DNA from: Lutjanus erythropterus
Taxonomy: Eukaryota; Chordata; Actinopteri; Lutjaniformes; Lutjanidae
Length of the DNA: 64,000 nt
NCBI GenBank assembly: GCA_020091685.1
Contig: CM034607.1
Coordinates: 8,119,465-8,183,464, forward strand
Direction of reading: 5' to 3'
The notes beneath the pieces were generated by a model. It saw nothing but the letters and a program-made list of their open reading frames with translations, did not search any database and had not been told where the DNA came from. The translations under genes and the position numbers were made by a program. Below, piece after piece: positions 24,031-36,463 of this stretch (its first letter is position 1; every line of letters begins with the position of its first letter).

Positions 24031-25321
24031 TACTCATCTTCACACGATTTCAAAGTCAAGTCTTGAGCAAATACAGTAATGTTTTAGAGGCATTTTTGCT
24101 TTCTTGACAATTGAACAGCAAAGTGGCAAACACCATTTAGAAGAGGAGTGTGGAGAGGAGATGGAAGGAAGTGCAGAGAGTGGAGAAAATAACCCACTAG
24201 ACCTTGTAATCCTCTACTCCAAAACCATGACAATGTTCTATTTTACTGAATGGATAAAAGTGCTTGAAGATGGAACCTTCACTGTACCACTGAGTGCTTT
24301 ATTCATTGTCTGTGCAATGCTTAGGAAAGATGACCATCTGACATATTTTCATATTGCTGTTACAAATATCACCTAGTCATTCAGCTCATGAAAGGTGCAC
24401 TTTACCTAAAAACTTGGGGCATAATCCACTTGATCCCTCATGAGAGCTGTCATAGAGCTACATACACACTGTCTAAGCCCACTTTGAACTTTTGGATTTG
24501 ACAGGCTTTGGTGAGCTGTAACATGACTTATAAGACTGATCTACTTTAAACTTGCTTTCAGACAGAGAAAGAAAGAAAGAAAGAAAAAGAGACCTCCTGG
24601 TCGGTCCATCACTTATTGAGTTTGCTCCACAGCTGGCTGCACGCCCTGAAGCACATACACCTGTGGGACTTAGCACTTTATTGACTTTAGGTGTTTGCCA
24701 GCCGCCATTATCAGATGCCAGAGGTTATCATTTTGTAATATTATCACTGTGTGAAAAGCAGACGAGTGTTTGGTTTACAACAAGAATTTTAGTTATGGAT
24801 GTCTACACCTACAGTTAATGATGAGTCTGATGTTGCTTCAGTACATCCTGAAATGAAATTTAGACATTTAAATGTGTAGAACTTTCAGGTTTGAGGAGTT
24901 TTCAAGTATTACACTTAGGGCTCATTACAGGATCCTAGCTCTGATTTTCCATTTGCCGACAGTTTCCAGATCAGAGGCAAATTTGCTTTCCCAAATTGGC
25001 GCTCGATCGCAATGTATGAACTGTTCAAAGCTTGCAGAGGCCCAAAAGATGTCAAGCTGGCTTCATAGCACTGGGGATTGGTTGGGGAGCCATGCAACGA
25101 GCCAGTGAGACCAGACCAAAGGACATAGGCTGGGGGAGGGGAGCAGTTGAGAAAGAGAGACGGAGGAGCAATGGAGCAGCAGCCAGAAAAATCCAAATAT
25201 AGAAAAAATGAGCCCAACATAAAGTTGTTTTAAAGTAGTTTAAACTAGCGCCAACAACTACAACATTAAAATGCTGCACACTGATGCTTCAGTATTAATA
25301 ATCTAATACAATGAGAAGCTT

Positions 25322-25324
<3 letters not shown>
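24031..25324. other. No gene recognised
   Basis: Contains a short GAAA-type run at about 24566-24588. The 24.1-24.4 and 24.9-25.3 kb frames have no domain. Confidence 0.4.

Positions 25325-25395
<71 letters not shown>
25325..25395. repeat. Compound (GT)n(GA)n microsatellite
   Basis: About 25 uninterrupted GT units followed by about 11 GA units. Minus-strand frames rich in His-Thr/Ser-Leu across it are artefacts of the repeat. Confidence 0.95.
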
Positions 25396-27109
25396 CAGAC
25401 TTCAAGGTTCTCAGAATAAAAGATACAAGGTTGTGTGGTGTGAAGTGTACAGTGATCTGCCAATTTTCAGTTAAGTCATGTAGCGTGACCATGGAATAAG
25501 GTGTTGTGCAGCTTTTAGGCCACAAGATGGCAGGTTGTAACATGAGAATAGCAGATACATGCAAAACGAGTATTAGCACTAACATGCACCACACATAGTT
25601 TATGTGAACATAAGCATTTTTTACTTGGGTCTAGTATTACCTTGCGACCTCTGGTAATTTGTTATAACTGTGGAGGTCATCTAAGATCTTAGTTTTTTTA
25701 ATTTGTAAAGTAAAAATTCCACCACAAATGACCAACCATATTTTCCCAAACACAGAGGTGATGTGATATTGTAAATCCACTGCAGATCTGCATCTCAGTA
25801 ATTTTGGGTAATTTTTAAAAATTTATTTTGTTTTAGCAAGTTTTTTTTTTGGGGGGGATGTTTTTTTTCTGCTTCTTCCCTGGTTGAGAGTTATGGTCAT
25901 TACAAATGAAGGTTTTGACAACATTTTGGGTGAAGATTCAGGAGGCACATTCATCTCAGAACACAGCATTTGTGGAAAGAGCTCAAATCCACCAGAGGTG
26001 CGAAATATTAAAGATGATAAGATGGATGACATGCGTGGCAGCATGCGGATCCGGTTACTATCTTTTAACAGGCTTGACATCAGACAACAGAGCCTTGACA
26101 TCACAGCCCGGAGACAATGCCTGTAAATCTGAGTAAAATACAGACTTTTCTGATCCTGTATGAATGCACCACAGAAAAACACAGGCATGGGGTCTATAAT
26201 TTCTTAATCACATGAGGTCCCCAGGTAATGCTTGAGCGGTGTGAATGGTGCTACAGTGATAGTTTTTACTATCAACAAAACTGCTGCAGTGAGTCTCACC
26301 AATTCGCAAACGTGGTCAGGAAGAGTATTTACTGGCTAATAAGACTTTAGTCAACTACAATCTGCATTGCACAAAGGGGCAAATCTGTTCAGTGTTCTTC
26401 TGCATGAAGGTAGTGGTTGGTCAAGTACAAGAAATGTCACTAGCATGAGTATTTAGGCCATATGTTGACTTGTATGTTGGTGATAACTGTTCCTGTACCT
26501 AACTATACCACTGATGGATTTAGCAGGAAAAATTATCACCAGATTCCTGCAGCACCCCCCTAAGCTTTATACAGCATTTTTTTTCCAACACATCCTCATC
26601 AACTACACAACCAAAAAGGTCGATTGCCAATTACTCCCAAAACAACATATATCTTTCTTACCAGTGGAATGCACCTAACCTGACATGCCAGATGTATTAT
26701 TACACAGAGCCATCTGGGAAGCCATTCATAGAATCTGCTTGGAAAAGGGCAGGCACTTTCAAAAAAAAAAAAACCGCTTGGCAGGTGATTGGATGAACCA
26801 TCTGTCACATCTAAAACAAGCTAACTTCAACAAATCAGATTAACTCACCCTAACCGATGCCAGTCAGAAGAAGAGCAAAGATATCTTTTCCATCTTTTTC
26901 CAGTTCTGATATAACAAAAGCCATCTACGCTAACTTCTTCAGGGGCTGGTATTGTTTGTTCAATACAAGTCGCTTCCACGGACACTTCTCATCATTGGCA
27001 CACCTAAAACCACACCTGTAGCTGCCAGTAGTCCCTCCGAGGACACTGATTGGCTTGCAGCATGTCTGTTGCAGATACAAACGGATAGCTTGGAGCCTGG
27101 TGTGATCTC
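25396..27109. other. No gene recognised
   Basis: Both strands are open over about 25.82-26.19 kb (up to 121 codons on minus), but neither translation shows a known domain and no convincing splice sites bracket it. Otherwise unremarkable. Confidence 0.4.
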
Positions 27110-27275
27110 ATGATCTCACAAATCCGGCTGCCTCGCAAGGTTAAGAATGTACTGGCAGCAACAGGCTTACCGTACCCTAACTATGTCATGTAAGGCACAT
27201 GACATGACATTTCTTTCCACACAGGATTTGAACCCCAGTCTCCAGGGTAAAAGTGCTGTGCATCTCTGAGCCATC
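27110..27275 (-). mobile_element. tRNA-derived SINE-like fragment
   Basis: Read on the minus strand: ggatggctcagagatgca (A-box-like), then ggggttcaaatcc (B-box), then a CpG-containing tail with aatgtcatgtcatg. The A-to-B spacing suits a tRNA-derived SINE head. Family not determined. Confidence 0.5.
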
Positions 27276-28374
27276 CATCCACCCAACGTTCTCCAAATGT
27301 GGACTTTCTTGCTCTTTATACTCCTCCTGTCATGCATCCACCAGTGCTTGCTGTTTAACATTAAACAGATATATCATCAAGAATGAGCTGGTGAGGACGG
27401 GCTGGGTTGTTTTCTACTTACCATTTTGATTCACTCTTACCACTCATCTGTTATTTCTAGACTTAGCAGTCTGCATTTTTCAGTTGAAAAGGTCTGATAA
27501 ACCTGTGCTACCCATCACCAAGCAGCAGACAGACCAAATTAGCAACTAGCTAGTGAAGACAGTGGAGCATTTAGCAGCCTTAGATATTTCCCTTATGAGT
27601 TGAAAGTTTAAATTATTGTCTTAATCACTGGCATATATCTGGGTAATAATAATATAAAACTAGCTGAGAAGGAGAAAGTCCTGTCAGTGTCTCTCACACT
27701 CAGAGTGCATGGCTGAGCTATTTCCGGGAAGCAGAACATACCAAACTTGAAAAAGACACAGCACAGTAGTGAAAGATCCACTTTTTGCCAGCTCTACCAG
27801 CAACCCACTGCGCTTCACCGAACACTGACATGGGGCCTCGGTGAACTCTTACGTCTGCTGGGTCACAAGGTCTGTGAGCGATTTTCTCTGGGTTTTATTA
27901 GGAGTGAATGTACTGTATACTGTAGCTGCTTGTTCCCTGAACACGGACTACCCCATCCCTCCCCTTCCAGCCCCCAAGTAACCCACTTCTTTGAAGGAGA
28001 GTGAAGGGGACTCGAAGCCGAGCTGAGGGAATGAATATCACGGCTGGTATGTATGTTAACCAATCAAATTTAATGGCTGGAACTACCCATTGTATAAAAA
28101 GCTCCCATGGTCCTTTGGGTGTGATTGTAGAACTCCAGAGTGTCCACAAACATTTCCTCCATGCAGTGTTCACGCTGGCACACTGCGGCCTGAAAAATGC
28201 CATAATGGTCAGCACTGAAGGAAGGCTGGCAGTCCACAATAATGGTATACTGCAAGATGTAAATGTCAGAGTTGTTGCCAAGGTAACTTAGTGACTTAGT
28301 GACTTTAAGATGTTTCCATTGTATACAGTGGTGTTGAACAGGTCAGTCATATCCCATTGTGTTCCTGTTGGTTT
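27276..28374. other. No gene recognised; possible conserved block at 28.06-28.29 kb
   Basis: High-complexity sequence around 28060-28290 is open on both strands (up to 127 codons on minus, starting near 28281), but no domain is recognised. Could be a conserved non-coding element or an unidentified exon. Confidence 0.25.
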
Positions 28375-28540
28375 TCAGGCAGCACTGTGTGTCAGTGGTC
28401 AGCATTGTCCCCTCACAGCAAGAAAGTTTTGGCTCTCCACATGACTGCATGGCTGCTCCAGTTTCCTCAGAAAGTCCAAAGAAATGCACGACAGCTAAAT
28501 TGGACACTTTGAATCGTCCGTATGGTATGAATGTGCTGTA
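28375..28540 (+). mobile_element. Teleost interspersed repeat fragment (gtggtcagcattgtc-cctcacagcaag type)
   Basis: cagtggtcagcattgtcccc, tcacagcaagaaagttttgg, gtttcctcagaaagtccaaa and gctaaattggacactttgaa follow the order of a very abundant teleost repeat, with the middle part deleted. Non-coding. Confidence 0.65.
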
Positions 28541-31295
28541 TTTGTGTCTCTTTGTGTGTCAAGCATGTGACAGACTAGTGGTCAGGCCTGTATAGGCACC
28601 AAGATTATATCCTCAGTATTGTATGTTGTGAACAAAGGTTGGTATCATCTCTCCAGCAGAGCTGAGCAGCTCTACATGTGAAGCATCAGTAAAAATATAA
28701 GCAAGAGGAAATATGAAAAATCTGAACAGCTAGTCTAGTAGCTATATTGGACATGTCCAGACATGTCTGACCCACCATTAGGGTTAGGGTTATATCTTGT
28801 TGCTAGGGTGATGTAAGATCTATAGTGTTATCAGGTCCCTGCTGTAGGGCAACATGAAGAAACACAGTATATCCCCAACTGTTCTACAAGTGTTAATAAA
28901 GGTATTCCATAAATCCAGGTATTTTGACTGATCATAAACTTAAAGACAGATTTACAAACTGTTCAGCTGTTGTTGAGATCAGTTGAAAATTTCTTCTAAT
29001 CTGAAACAAAATAAATTGATATAGCCTTTTTTGAAAGTTTCATAAATTATTCTGTGGCACTCGCACCATTTAAATAAATCATTAGCTATACATGATGCTC
29101 TTTCACCATACAGGCGCTAAAAAATTCAATGCATGTGTTAAGAGATGGATGAAGCTGGGGGCGGGAGGAGAACAATATGAAGCGACACAGGTTGGAGTGG
29201 TAGAACTTAAGTCTGTTTTCACCCCTGGTTTTATCTGTCGGAGGAGGGTAAATAACGGTCACTAATATTGTAGCTTCCTGTCTCTCTGTCCCTTTTATAG
29301 GACCGGTGCAAAATTCTAAATGCAGTTTAAAATGGGAAGTGACCAGGTCTGGTGTCTCTTATCATGCACTGCATGCTGTGTTGTATTATGCATAAGTCAA
29401 AATGAAATTTCTCTGTTCTGTTTGTGCACGCACTCAAATGACTCTTGGTCTAACTGGTATGAAGCTCTGTATAGAATATATGTTACTATAAATGAACATT
29501 TTCTATGTGATGAAATTGCACAGAACCTCTTGGCTCATGTAAGACTTGATTTGACTAGATTTCACTTATCTTTATCCTTGTTTCACCCAATTATGTGCAA
29601 GTCCCAGCCATCACAATTTTCCTGGCCATGCCACACACTTCACTTGAACACACTTCAGAACCCTTTCTTAAATAACCCTACTTATTTCTCGTTTATCAGT
29701 ATATAGATACACTTGATTGTAAAAAACAAAACAAAAAAAACAACCATATTTTGCAATTAGGTGGAGCATGGTGAACTTGAGGTAAAGCGAGCGAGCTTCA
29801 ACCACCACAGCTAAGCGTTCGGGCTGGAGAGACGTGTCAATCAAACACACATTCACCCAGACCTACATTTTTAAAGCCCTGATAGCCTCAGTAATTTCCG
29901 GCAGCCTCGACAGTAAAAAACCATCCAGACACACATTTCACTGGAACTTTGAAATTACTGAGAGCCTGTATTGATTGTTGTATAAATCACCTCTCAAAAA
30001 CTGACTTTTAAAAACCATAAAGGAACATTTGTTGCTGAACATACTTTGTTTGGTTACTAAATCATGTTGTGATAATGTTGAGACCCTGTAGGTGAAAATC
30101 CATAGAATTAAATAAGATGCATGAATTTCATACGAGCAAAATGTAATAAAGAATAAATGTTAGTTTCTTATTTATTTAGAATTTATTCTGTTTTATGTTG
30201 ACGTTTGTGTTTATTTTATATATTTATAAATGCATTAATTTCCTGAGCATTGCTCTGCTTTTTTATGTTGTAAACCACTTAGCACTTTATATTCATATAT
30301 ACATATGGATGGATGGATAAAGCAAGACCAAAAACTAATCAGTACCATGAGGGGAAAAAAATGGAAAAAGTCCATGATACAATCTTTATGGCAATATTAA
30401 AAAACAAAGAAATATGAGGATTTTAAAAATGTCCGTTATTAAATAATAAATCTGTTTGCAGCATTTTTGTTCACATAACTTTTTCTTTTCAGTTTAAAGT
30501 GTTTCTGTTTCTTCTCTTTAATAAATAAAAATAAAAGTATCCAGCCATGACTCGAGCATGTGCAAAAAAGTGGCATGAATTTTCTCTGGCAATGAACGTT
30601 TGAATTATGTATGTCCAAATGCCAAGGAAAAACAATGCAGCAGTCAGTAGCAGTCAGCAACATCTGGTCAAATTACTCCACAGAGCTTAACATGTTAAGG
30701 ATATCTAGCTGAGAGCACATGACAACATACCTCTTTAGCAGTGCTGTTGCTTATGAATCTGTTCACATCTCGCAAAAAGCTCTACAAGGAGAAAATGTTC
30801 CACTCCACTGCACAGAGAAAATCAGTCTCTCTCATAATAGCTCTGGGCAATTTCAGACCACACAGAATGACAAGGGAATCAATTTTCCTGGTTAGGTTAT
30901 AGATGGATTTTCTTCGCCGGCTCTTTTCATAAGAAATAACTGAGATATGTTATATAAATTATTAAGAAATCCTCAGCAGTGCTACATACTGTGGGCTACA
31001 CCACTTTCCTCAAACCTAATGAATATTGTTATTATTACACATACATCCAGAAAGAATTTTAGGAAATTTGCATTTGCTGATCCTGCTTTACATTTCGGAC
31101 CCCAAAATTGGGTACTTGAAGTAATCTAGCAACACGTTCATGTGCGCTGAATATTAAAAAGTGAATAAATGTCCTGTGATCCGTCACAGGGGCTCACAGT
31201 TAACCTGGTTCCACTGAATAATGAAGAGATGGAGGGGCGATGGATCCAGCCTGACCTCATGTGGAGAACAGTGTACACAGCAGCTTACAAGAACT
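28541..31295. other. No gene recognised
   Basis: AT-rich intergenic sequence. A gggttagggtta motif at about 28781 is too short to be a telomeric array. The 128-codon + frame at 29320 is low complexity and has no domain. A short tggatggatgga run lies near 30305. Confidence 0.4.
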
Positions 31296-32035
31296 CAGTG
31301 GTGGAGAGTACTGAAAACCTGTACTCAAGTACAAGTACTGTTACACTGCTAGAATTTTGCTCAATTACAAGTAAAAATACTGGTGCTAGAAAAATACTCA
31401 AGTAAAAGTACAAAGTATTCATCTCAAAAACTAGTTTCTTATTAAGCGTTGATGTTTACTGCATTATGACTAGGTGGTTGCAAATTTGGTCTACTTTCCT
31501 TAATCGATCAATCGTTAATAATTTATAAGACAAACACATTTTTTTCCTCATTATTTCTATCTTTTTCTTCATTTTTTTTCTCATTTTAAGTCTAAGTTTA
31601 AGTTTCCTTATTCAACAAACGGCTCTGTCAGACAAAACGGTGTCAAATGAGATGCAATTACTGCCATGACTATTGATTAAATATTGATTAGTACATATTG
31701 AATTGGTTAAATTCTTAATGACGATTAATCATTAACATCCCCGCTCTGAGTGTGTGCTGCTGCAGTGTTTTGTCTTGTTTTCTGTTTGTATGTCCTTTCC
31801 TATTTGTGATCAGATCACCTGATTGGCTACAAAAATGCAGATGAAAGGTTTGGATATTAATTGAAATTGTACTCAGTACTCAACTATGATTTTAAAACTA
31901 AGTAGATTACATAGCACAAGAAATATTTAAGTACAAGTAAAAGTACTTACTTGAAAATCTACTCATTAAAGTACAGCCAAAAAACTATTTAATTACAGTA
32001 ATTTGAATATTAGTAATTATTTACTTCCACCCTTA
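31296..32035 (+). mobile_element. hAT-like non-autonomous element, family G, copy 1
   Basis: Starts cagtggtggagagtactg with repeated caagtacaagta/aagtaaaagtac blocks and ends with the inverse (aaagtacttacttg ... ttacttccaccc). Same family as 49996-50906. Right terminus degenerate; no clear target duplication. Confidence 0.7.
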
Positions 32036-32179
32036 CAAAAATTACAACACAGTCTACATCATGGATGGTTTGTTTCTCTGGTTAGAAGGTCAGTTCTCAA
32101 AGCATTTAACCCCTGCATGCTTCATGGATGTTACTAAGCTCAGAATATTGGCTCCTATTGTGAAGTAAAGTGCAGCATT

Positions 32180-33050
32180 CATTTACATTTCATTTCATTT
32201 ATTTATTTAAAATAGGAACAATGCATATGAATGCACATTTACATGTAAATATTCAAGGTTCTAGCCAGAGGCTAATTTCCATCTGTGAACGCTTGACAGG
32301 TTGATGTTATATAAAAAAAACTTCACAAATTACAATTGTACATAAACATCACAATAATAGAAAATAAGTAAAACAAAAAATAGAACAAAAACTGCACTGT
32401 AATTGACAGACACACACAAACAACAGCACAATAAATGATGAGATGTTGCTCAAGACAAACCAGGAGAAAAGGAGAAACTAGAAGTGCATAAAGTACTAAA
32501 CATTAAAGTGACAGGTGCTAAAATGTTAGTGTTACTGCACATGGTTTATTATAAAGTGCTGGCCTATATTGCACATGGCCCTGTTGCACAAAGTTTGCAT
32601 ACATAGATGTATTTATGTACGCACTGTTCTGGTTAGAAGTGGTCACGATTCTGGTTTGCCCCGAGCCGCACCTTCAACTGATTCTTAACTGCTGGAAAGC
32701 TACAACACTCGCTGACTGTAAGTGGTAGGCTGCTCCACATTTTGACCAAAGGTGGTTCGTCCTCACGGTCCCCTCTGACGGAGGCTCTGAACGTGCACAG
32801 GTACAAGAGAACTGTCCAAACTGATCTCTCTGAGTAGTAGAAGTCATTAATTATCTTAATGAATGCATTACTTATCAAACGTGTCAGCCTCTTGTCATCA
32901 TTCAGAACACAGGTAGGATACAAAATCGCTGCTGTAAAAAGTTGAAGGAGACAGCAGCACATAAGTTGGTGAACGCTCAAAGCTACAAGGTGCTGTATTT
33001 GCCAGATTTCCTCCGGGTGACACATTGGACTGATGTTAATTCTTAGCGAT
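32180..33050 (-). mobile_element. Dispersed teleost repeat, probably a retroelement remnant
   Basis: The aaataggaacaatgcatatg ... ctagccagaggctaatttcc segment matches a common dispersed repeat, and the minus strand is open for 130 codons (33025 to 32633) with no firmly recognised domain. A retroelement origin is suspected; clade not assignable by eye. Confidence 0.4.
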
Positions 33051-34670
33051 TAACAGCTGGTTTCTGACAGAAGACATCGCTGTTCTGGACTGAGCTTCTC
33101 CCTCAAGCACTGATTAGTGGACCAAAGCAGAACCAAGGACAGAAATCTGAATGACTACACATCAATCACTGTGTACCTTACAACAAACTATGAGTATACT
33201 GAAGTTATTTCATGTCTCACATCATGATGAGATTTGAATTACTGCTAAAGCAATTTACAATTAAATGATCGTTTATTATGTTTTTAATTATTTATTTGGC
33301 CTAAAACATCATGACAAGAGCCAATTGGGACTCAGTCTGTAAATATTTTCACTTTCAGAACTGTTTTGTACATTTTAAATAATCTAATTAATAATTAAAT
33401 GCAATTAATTATCAATGTGCATGTATTACAGTTTCTACAATCACTAACATCCTTTTGTACCATCTGTAGTCGCTTTAAAACTCTTAACACAATAAGCACA
33501 ACATCCGTCTGCTGTCGACCAAGATAAGCATCTTGGAATGAAGAGATCATTGAAACTGATCAGAGCTGATTCCAGTCTAAACTGGAGACAGAGCCAGGTG
33601 TTGAAGGTAGCCGTGTGTGCTGTTTGATCACTGGCAACAATTTCGTGTTGCCAGTGCTGTAAAATCTGCAGCAAGCATGTCACTTACTTTTTCTTTTCAA
33701 TTCGGTAGATTTGAAAAAAAAAAAAAGAAACGCATTTCCTGAAACGACAGTTCAATTTCTCAAAACTCAAAACACAGAAATGAGAAAGAGTTAACCACAG
33801 AACTCCACAAATGTCTTGCAAAATGAAACACTGCAATCAAAACCCAGTTCTCTTTTCTCAGAAGTGATTTTTTCCACTAAATCAGTTCACACAGCTGTCA
33901 TATGAATAACTATGACAGAGCGGCAATTTAAACACCGGTGTGATCAATCTGGAACACTCCCATCAAAATACTGTTTATATGTATTCTGGCTTCATGAGAT
34001 CTTATTCAAATGTATAAAACTGTGCCAAAAATGCTTCCTTTTTCTGACTTTTGAAAGTATTTTTTTGTCCTTGGACAAGTTACAATATTATGTTCAAGAC
34101 AGTATAAAGACTGCTTGCTTTATTGTACTGCAATATACTGTGATACCTTAAATATATGATATAAATTTGGTACCAGCATCAAATAAAATGCACATTTTTC
34201 TATCCAGTGAGCTCCAATTGGGCTTACAATAACTCACAACTCAGCTTCACACTGTAAACATACAGTTGATACTGCACCGCTGGAGTCCTGAGACACAAAT
34301 GTTACACAAACACAACACACAAGATGAAATGTCTGAATTATTGTTGCAATAGCATGTATGTGCTGTGCAATTCTGAAAGGCAAAAAGGGCAAAAAAGTGA
34401 CAACATGCTAGATTTCTGTGTCTCACATACAGGAGTGTCTTCAGTGTTTTGTAAAACACTGTGTGTAGTATTTTGCAAAAAATGCGATGCTGAGAATGTG
34501 CTTATAGTCGTGCAGATCTGAGCCGAGGTTTTGCTCCTTGAGTGTCGGGTTTCACTGACAGTGTGTTATTTTTAATCTAAGTGTGCAAGGAATCATACAA
34601 GACTGTAAAACTCACAGTAATTACACTTAGAAGTAAAAAGAGAAACCCTGCAGTAAGAAGATGTTTAGAC
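33051..34670. other. No gene recognised
   Basis: AT-rich with short frames on both strands and an A-run near 33714-33725. No recognisable domain or terminal repeat. Confidence 0.4.
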
Positions 34671-35185
34671 CGGGGGTGGGCAATTATTTTTCATGGGGGG
34701 CCACATGAGAAATTGATCAGGCTGCCGTGGGCCAGACACAAATGATATAAGGTCCTAATAATGAACAAATGTCTAATAATGGAATGGACAGAGGTTTTCT
34801 ATATAAGGCACTTCTACTGTCAGTCACCCTTTCTGAGTTGGGATGTGATGAATTGTGGGCTAATATTTTGCTGGCAATGTCCTAAACTTGATGTTTTACA
34901 GTGTAGACTACATACAGGCTGCATACAGGCTGCATACAGGCTGCATACAGGCTGCATACAGGCCACATAGGCTGCATACAGGCTGCATACAGGCCACATA
35001 GGCTGCATACAGGCTGCATACAGGCATTGTAGCAAAAGTAAAAGGACAACTTAAACAACATGGATGTTCAGCACTGAGTGAATAAAGTTACAGTTTAATA
35101 TAAAAGATGTACTTCATTATCATTACCAATGAACACAACACTTACCCCTTTCAAAATAAAGGTCTGATAACAGTTTAATGATATG
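34671..35185 (+). mobile_element. hAT-like non-autonomous element, family H, plus copy
   Basis: Starts gaccgggggtgggcaattat (hAT-type terminus) and matches 17640-18043 in the opposite orientation. Between the shared halves it contains an 11-bp tandem expansion (34906-35025) that the other copy lacks. Confidence 0.7.
34906..35025. repeat. 11-bp tandem repeat (tgcatacaggc) inside a hAT-like copy
   Basis: About eleven near-perfect units of aggctgcatac, with two variant aggccacat units spaced regularly, implying a higher-order duplication. High identity indicates recent expansion. Confidence 0.9.
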
Positions 35186-35289
35186 TAAAATACTATTGAC
35201 TGTCTTTGTTTTGTCTTGTTGTTGATACATGAGCTTTGAGTTATTCATGATTATGATCACACATTAATGCATCAGTAATAATGAAGAAT

Positions 35290-35640
35290 AATCAGTATTA
35301 TAACACTCACAGAGGCTTTTGTTTTTTTTAAGTGCTGTACAACTCTTATTTGCACAACTGCTGTGTTTTTTCCTGTGCATTTGCTGCCCAATATAATTAG
35401 CTTTTTTCACTATTTTGTACACTATATTTTAATGCCATTTGCTTTGTTTTAGTACATAACTCAAAAATTTACTACCACATTCAGTACAAGCTCTCTCATA
35501 TGTTACTATTCTTGTGTCTTCATCTGTATTTATTTTATTCTATTCTGTCATTTTAAGCCTCCCTGCACTGCCTTGCTGAAGCCACAGCACTCTTTTTCAT
35601 TACATTATGTTTTATGACAATGAAATTTAATTGAATTTTT
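35290..35640. repeat. Retroelement 3'-tail-like sequence
   Basis: cactgccttgctgaagccac and ttttatgacaatgaaattta resemble tails of dispersed teleost retroelements. No coding. Weak call. Confidence 0.3.
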
Positions 35641-35759
35641 TGCTGATAATGTTTAACTTCTACTTAACAGTGACTTGAAACTGTGCATTTTTTCATTGTT
35701 GTATTTATATTTAATATGTTTTGATTAAATTGATGTGAATCAGTGTCAGCATTTTTATT

Positions 35760-35930
35760 AGATTAGATTAGGGAGAAGGAAGGAGATTGCAGAGACAATA
35801 CATGATGTTAACCGGTCAATATAAATAAATAAAAGGAATAAAATAAGATGACATCACATGTCAATATAAATAAGTATAAATAAAAGAATAAAATAAAATA
35901 TATTTAAAAAAAACATGACATAAAAGCAAG
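35760..35930. repeat. Two diverged copies of an AT-rich segment
   Basis: caatataaataaataaaagg and caatataaataagtataaat start two neighbouring, similar stretches about 45 bp apart. Simple AT-rich duplication. Confidence 0.5.
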
Positions 35931-36284
35931 TTTTAAGAAGTGATTTAAAAGATGTTTCTGATTCTGTGAGCCTTATCTCCTCGTCCTCCTTATATACAAG
36001 TATAACAATATAGTTATGTTCATTTAAATTATTATTCTAGGAAGAAAAAAAGTGGTACCAGGTTATGGTTAAGAAAGACTTATGTCATAGAGGATTCTGT
36101 TATTATTTGTGTGAGGTTCACAATTTTTCTCACAAAATGCCTTTAATCCTTTAAGACTTTTTTCTTCTCTCATTCAGAACATGCTGAGGACACAAAACCA
36201 GCAAGACATTAAACTGCAGTCTGTTTAAGGTTGACACACACTTTTGAGTAAAATGCCTGGACTAATAGTCCCGTTTGGTAGACG

Positions 36285-36463
36285 CAGGAAGCTGCCATAT
36301 TTTAGTATTTTCTTGCCTCTGTTAAACATTTAACTTCATTATGCAGCCACTGCACTCAGTGTAAGATGCTGTTTATGAAAGCGGCTAAATGTCAGGTGTA
36401 AAATGTTTCCGTCTGTCTTAGCTTAGGTGGGACTCTGTTGCCATAACAATGCATCAATGTTAT
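36285..36463 (+). promoter_or_regulatory. Decayed duplicate of the 37.7-37.9 kb promoter module
   Basis: Aligns with 37670-37873 at an offset of 1410 bp: shared gctgccata, ttcagtgtaagatg (cactcagtgtaagatg here), aaatgtcaggtgtaaaatg, ggactctgttgccat. The copy has lost the GC box (ggtgggactctg instead of ggtgggcgggactctg) and the CRE (tgcatca instead of tgacgtca), but keeps a gttgccataacaat X-box-like site at 36437-36450. No exon follows it. Confidence 0.65.

Noticed and set aside
25266..25594. Frames with long His-Thr and Ser-Leu runs
   Set aside because: Translations of the GT/GA microsatellite.
28781..28795. gggttagggtta telomere-like motif
   Set aside because: Only two units; far too short for an interstitial telomeric array.
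29320..29706. 128-codon + frame
   Set aside because: No domain and no conserved-looking composition; AT-rich flanks without splice or promoter signals.
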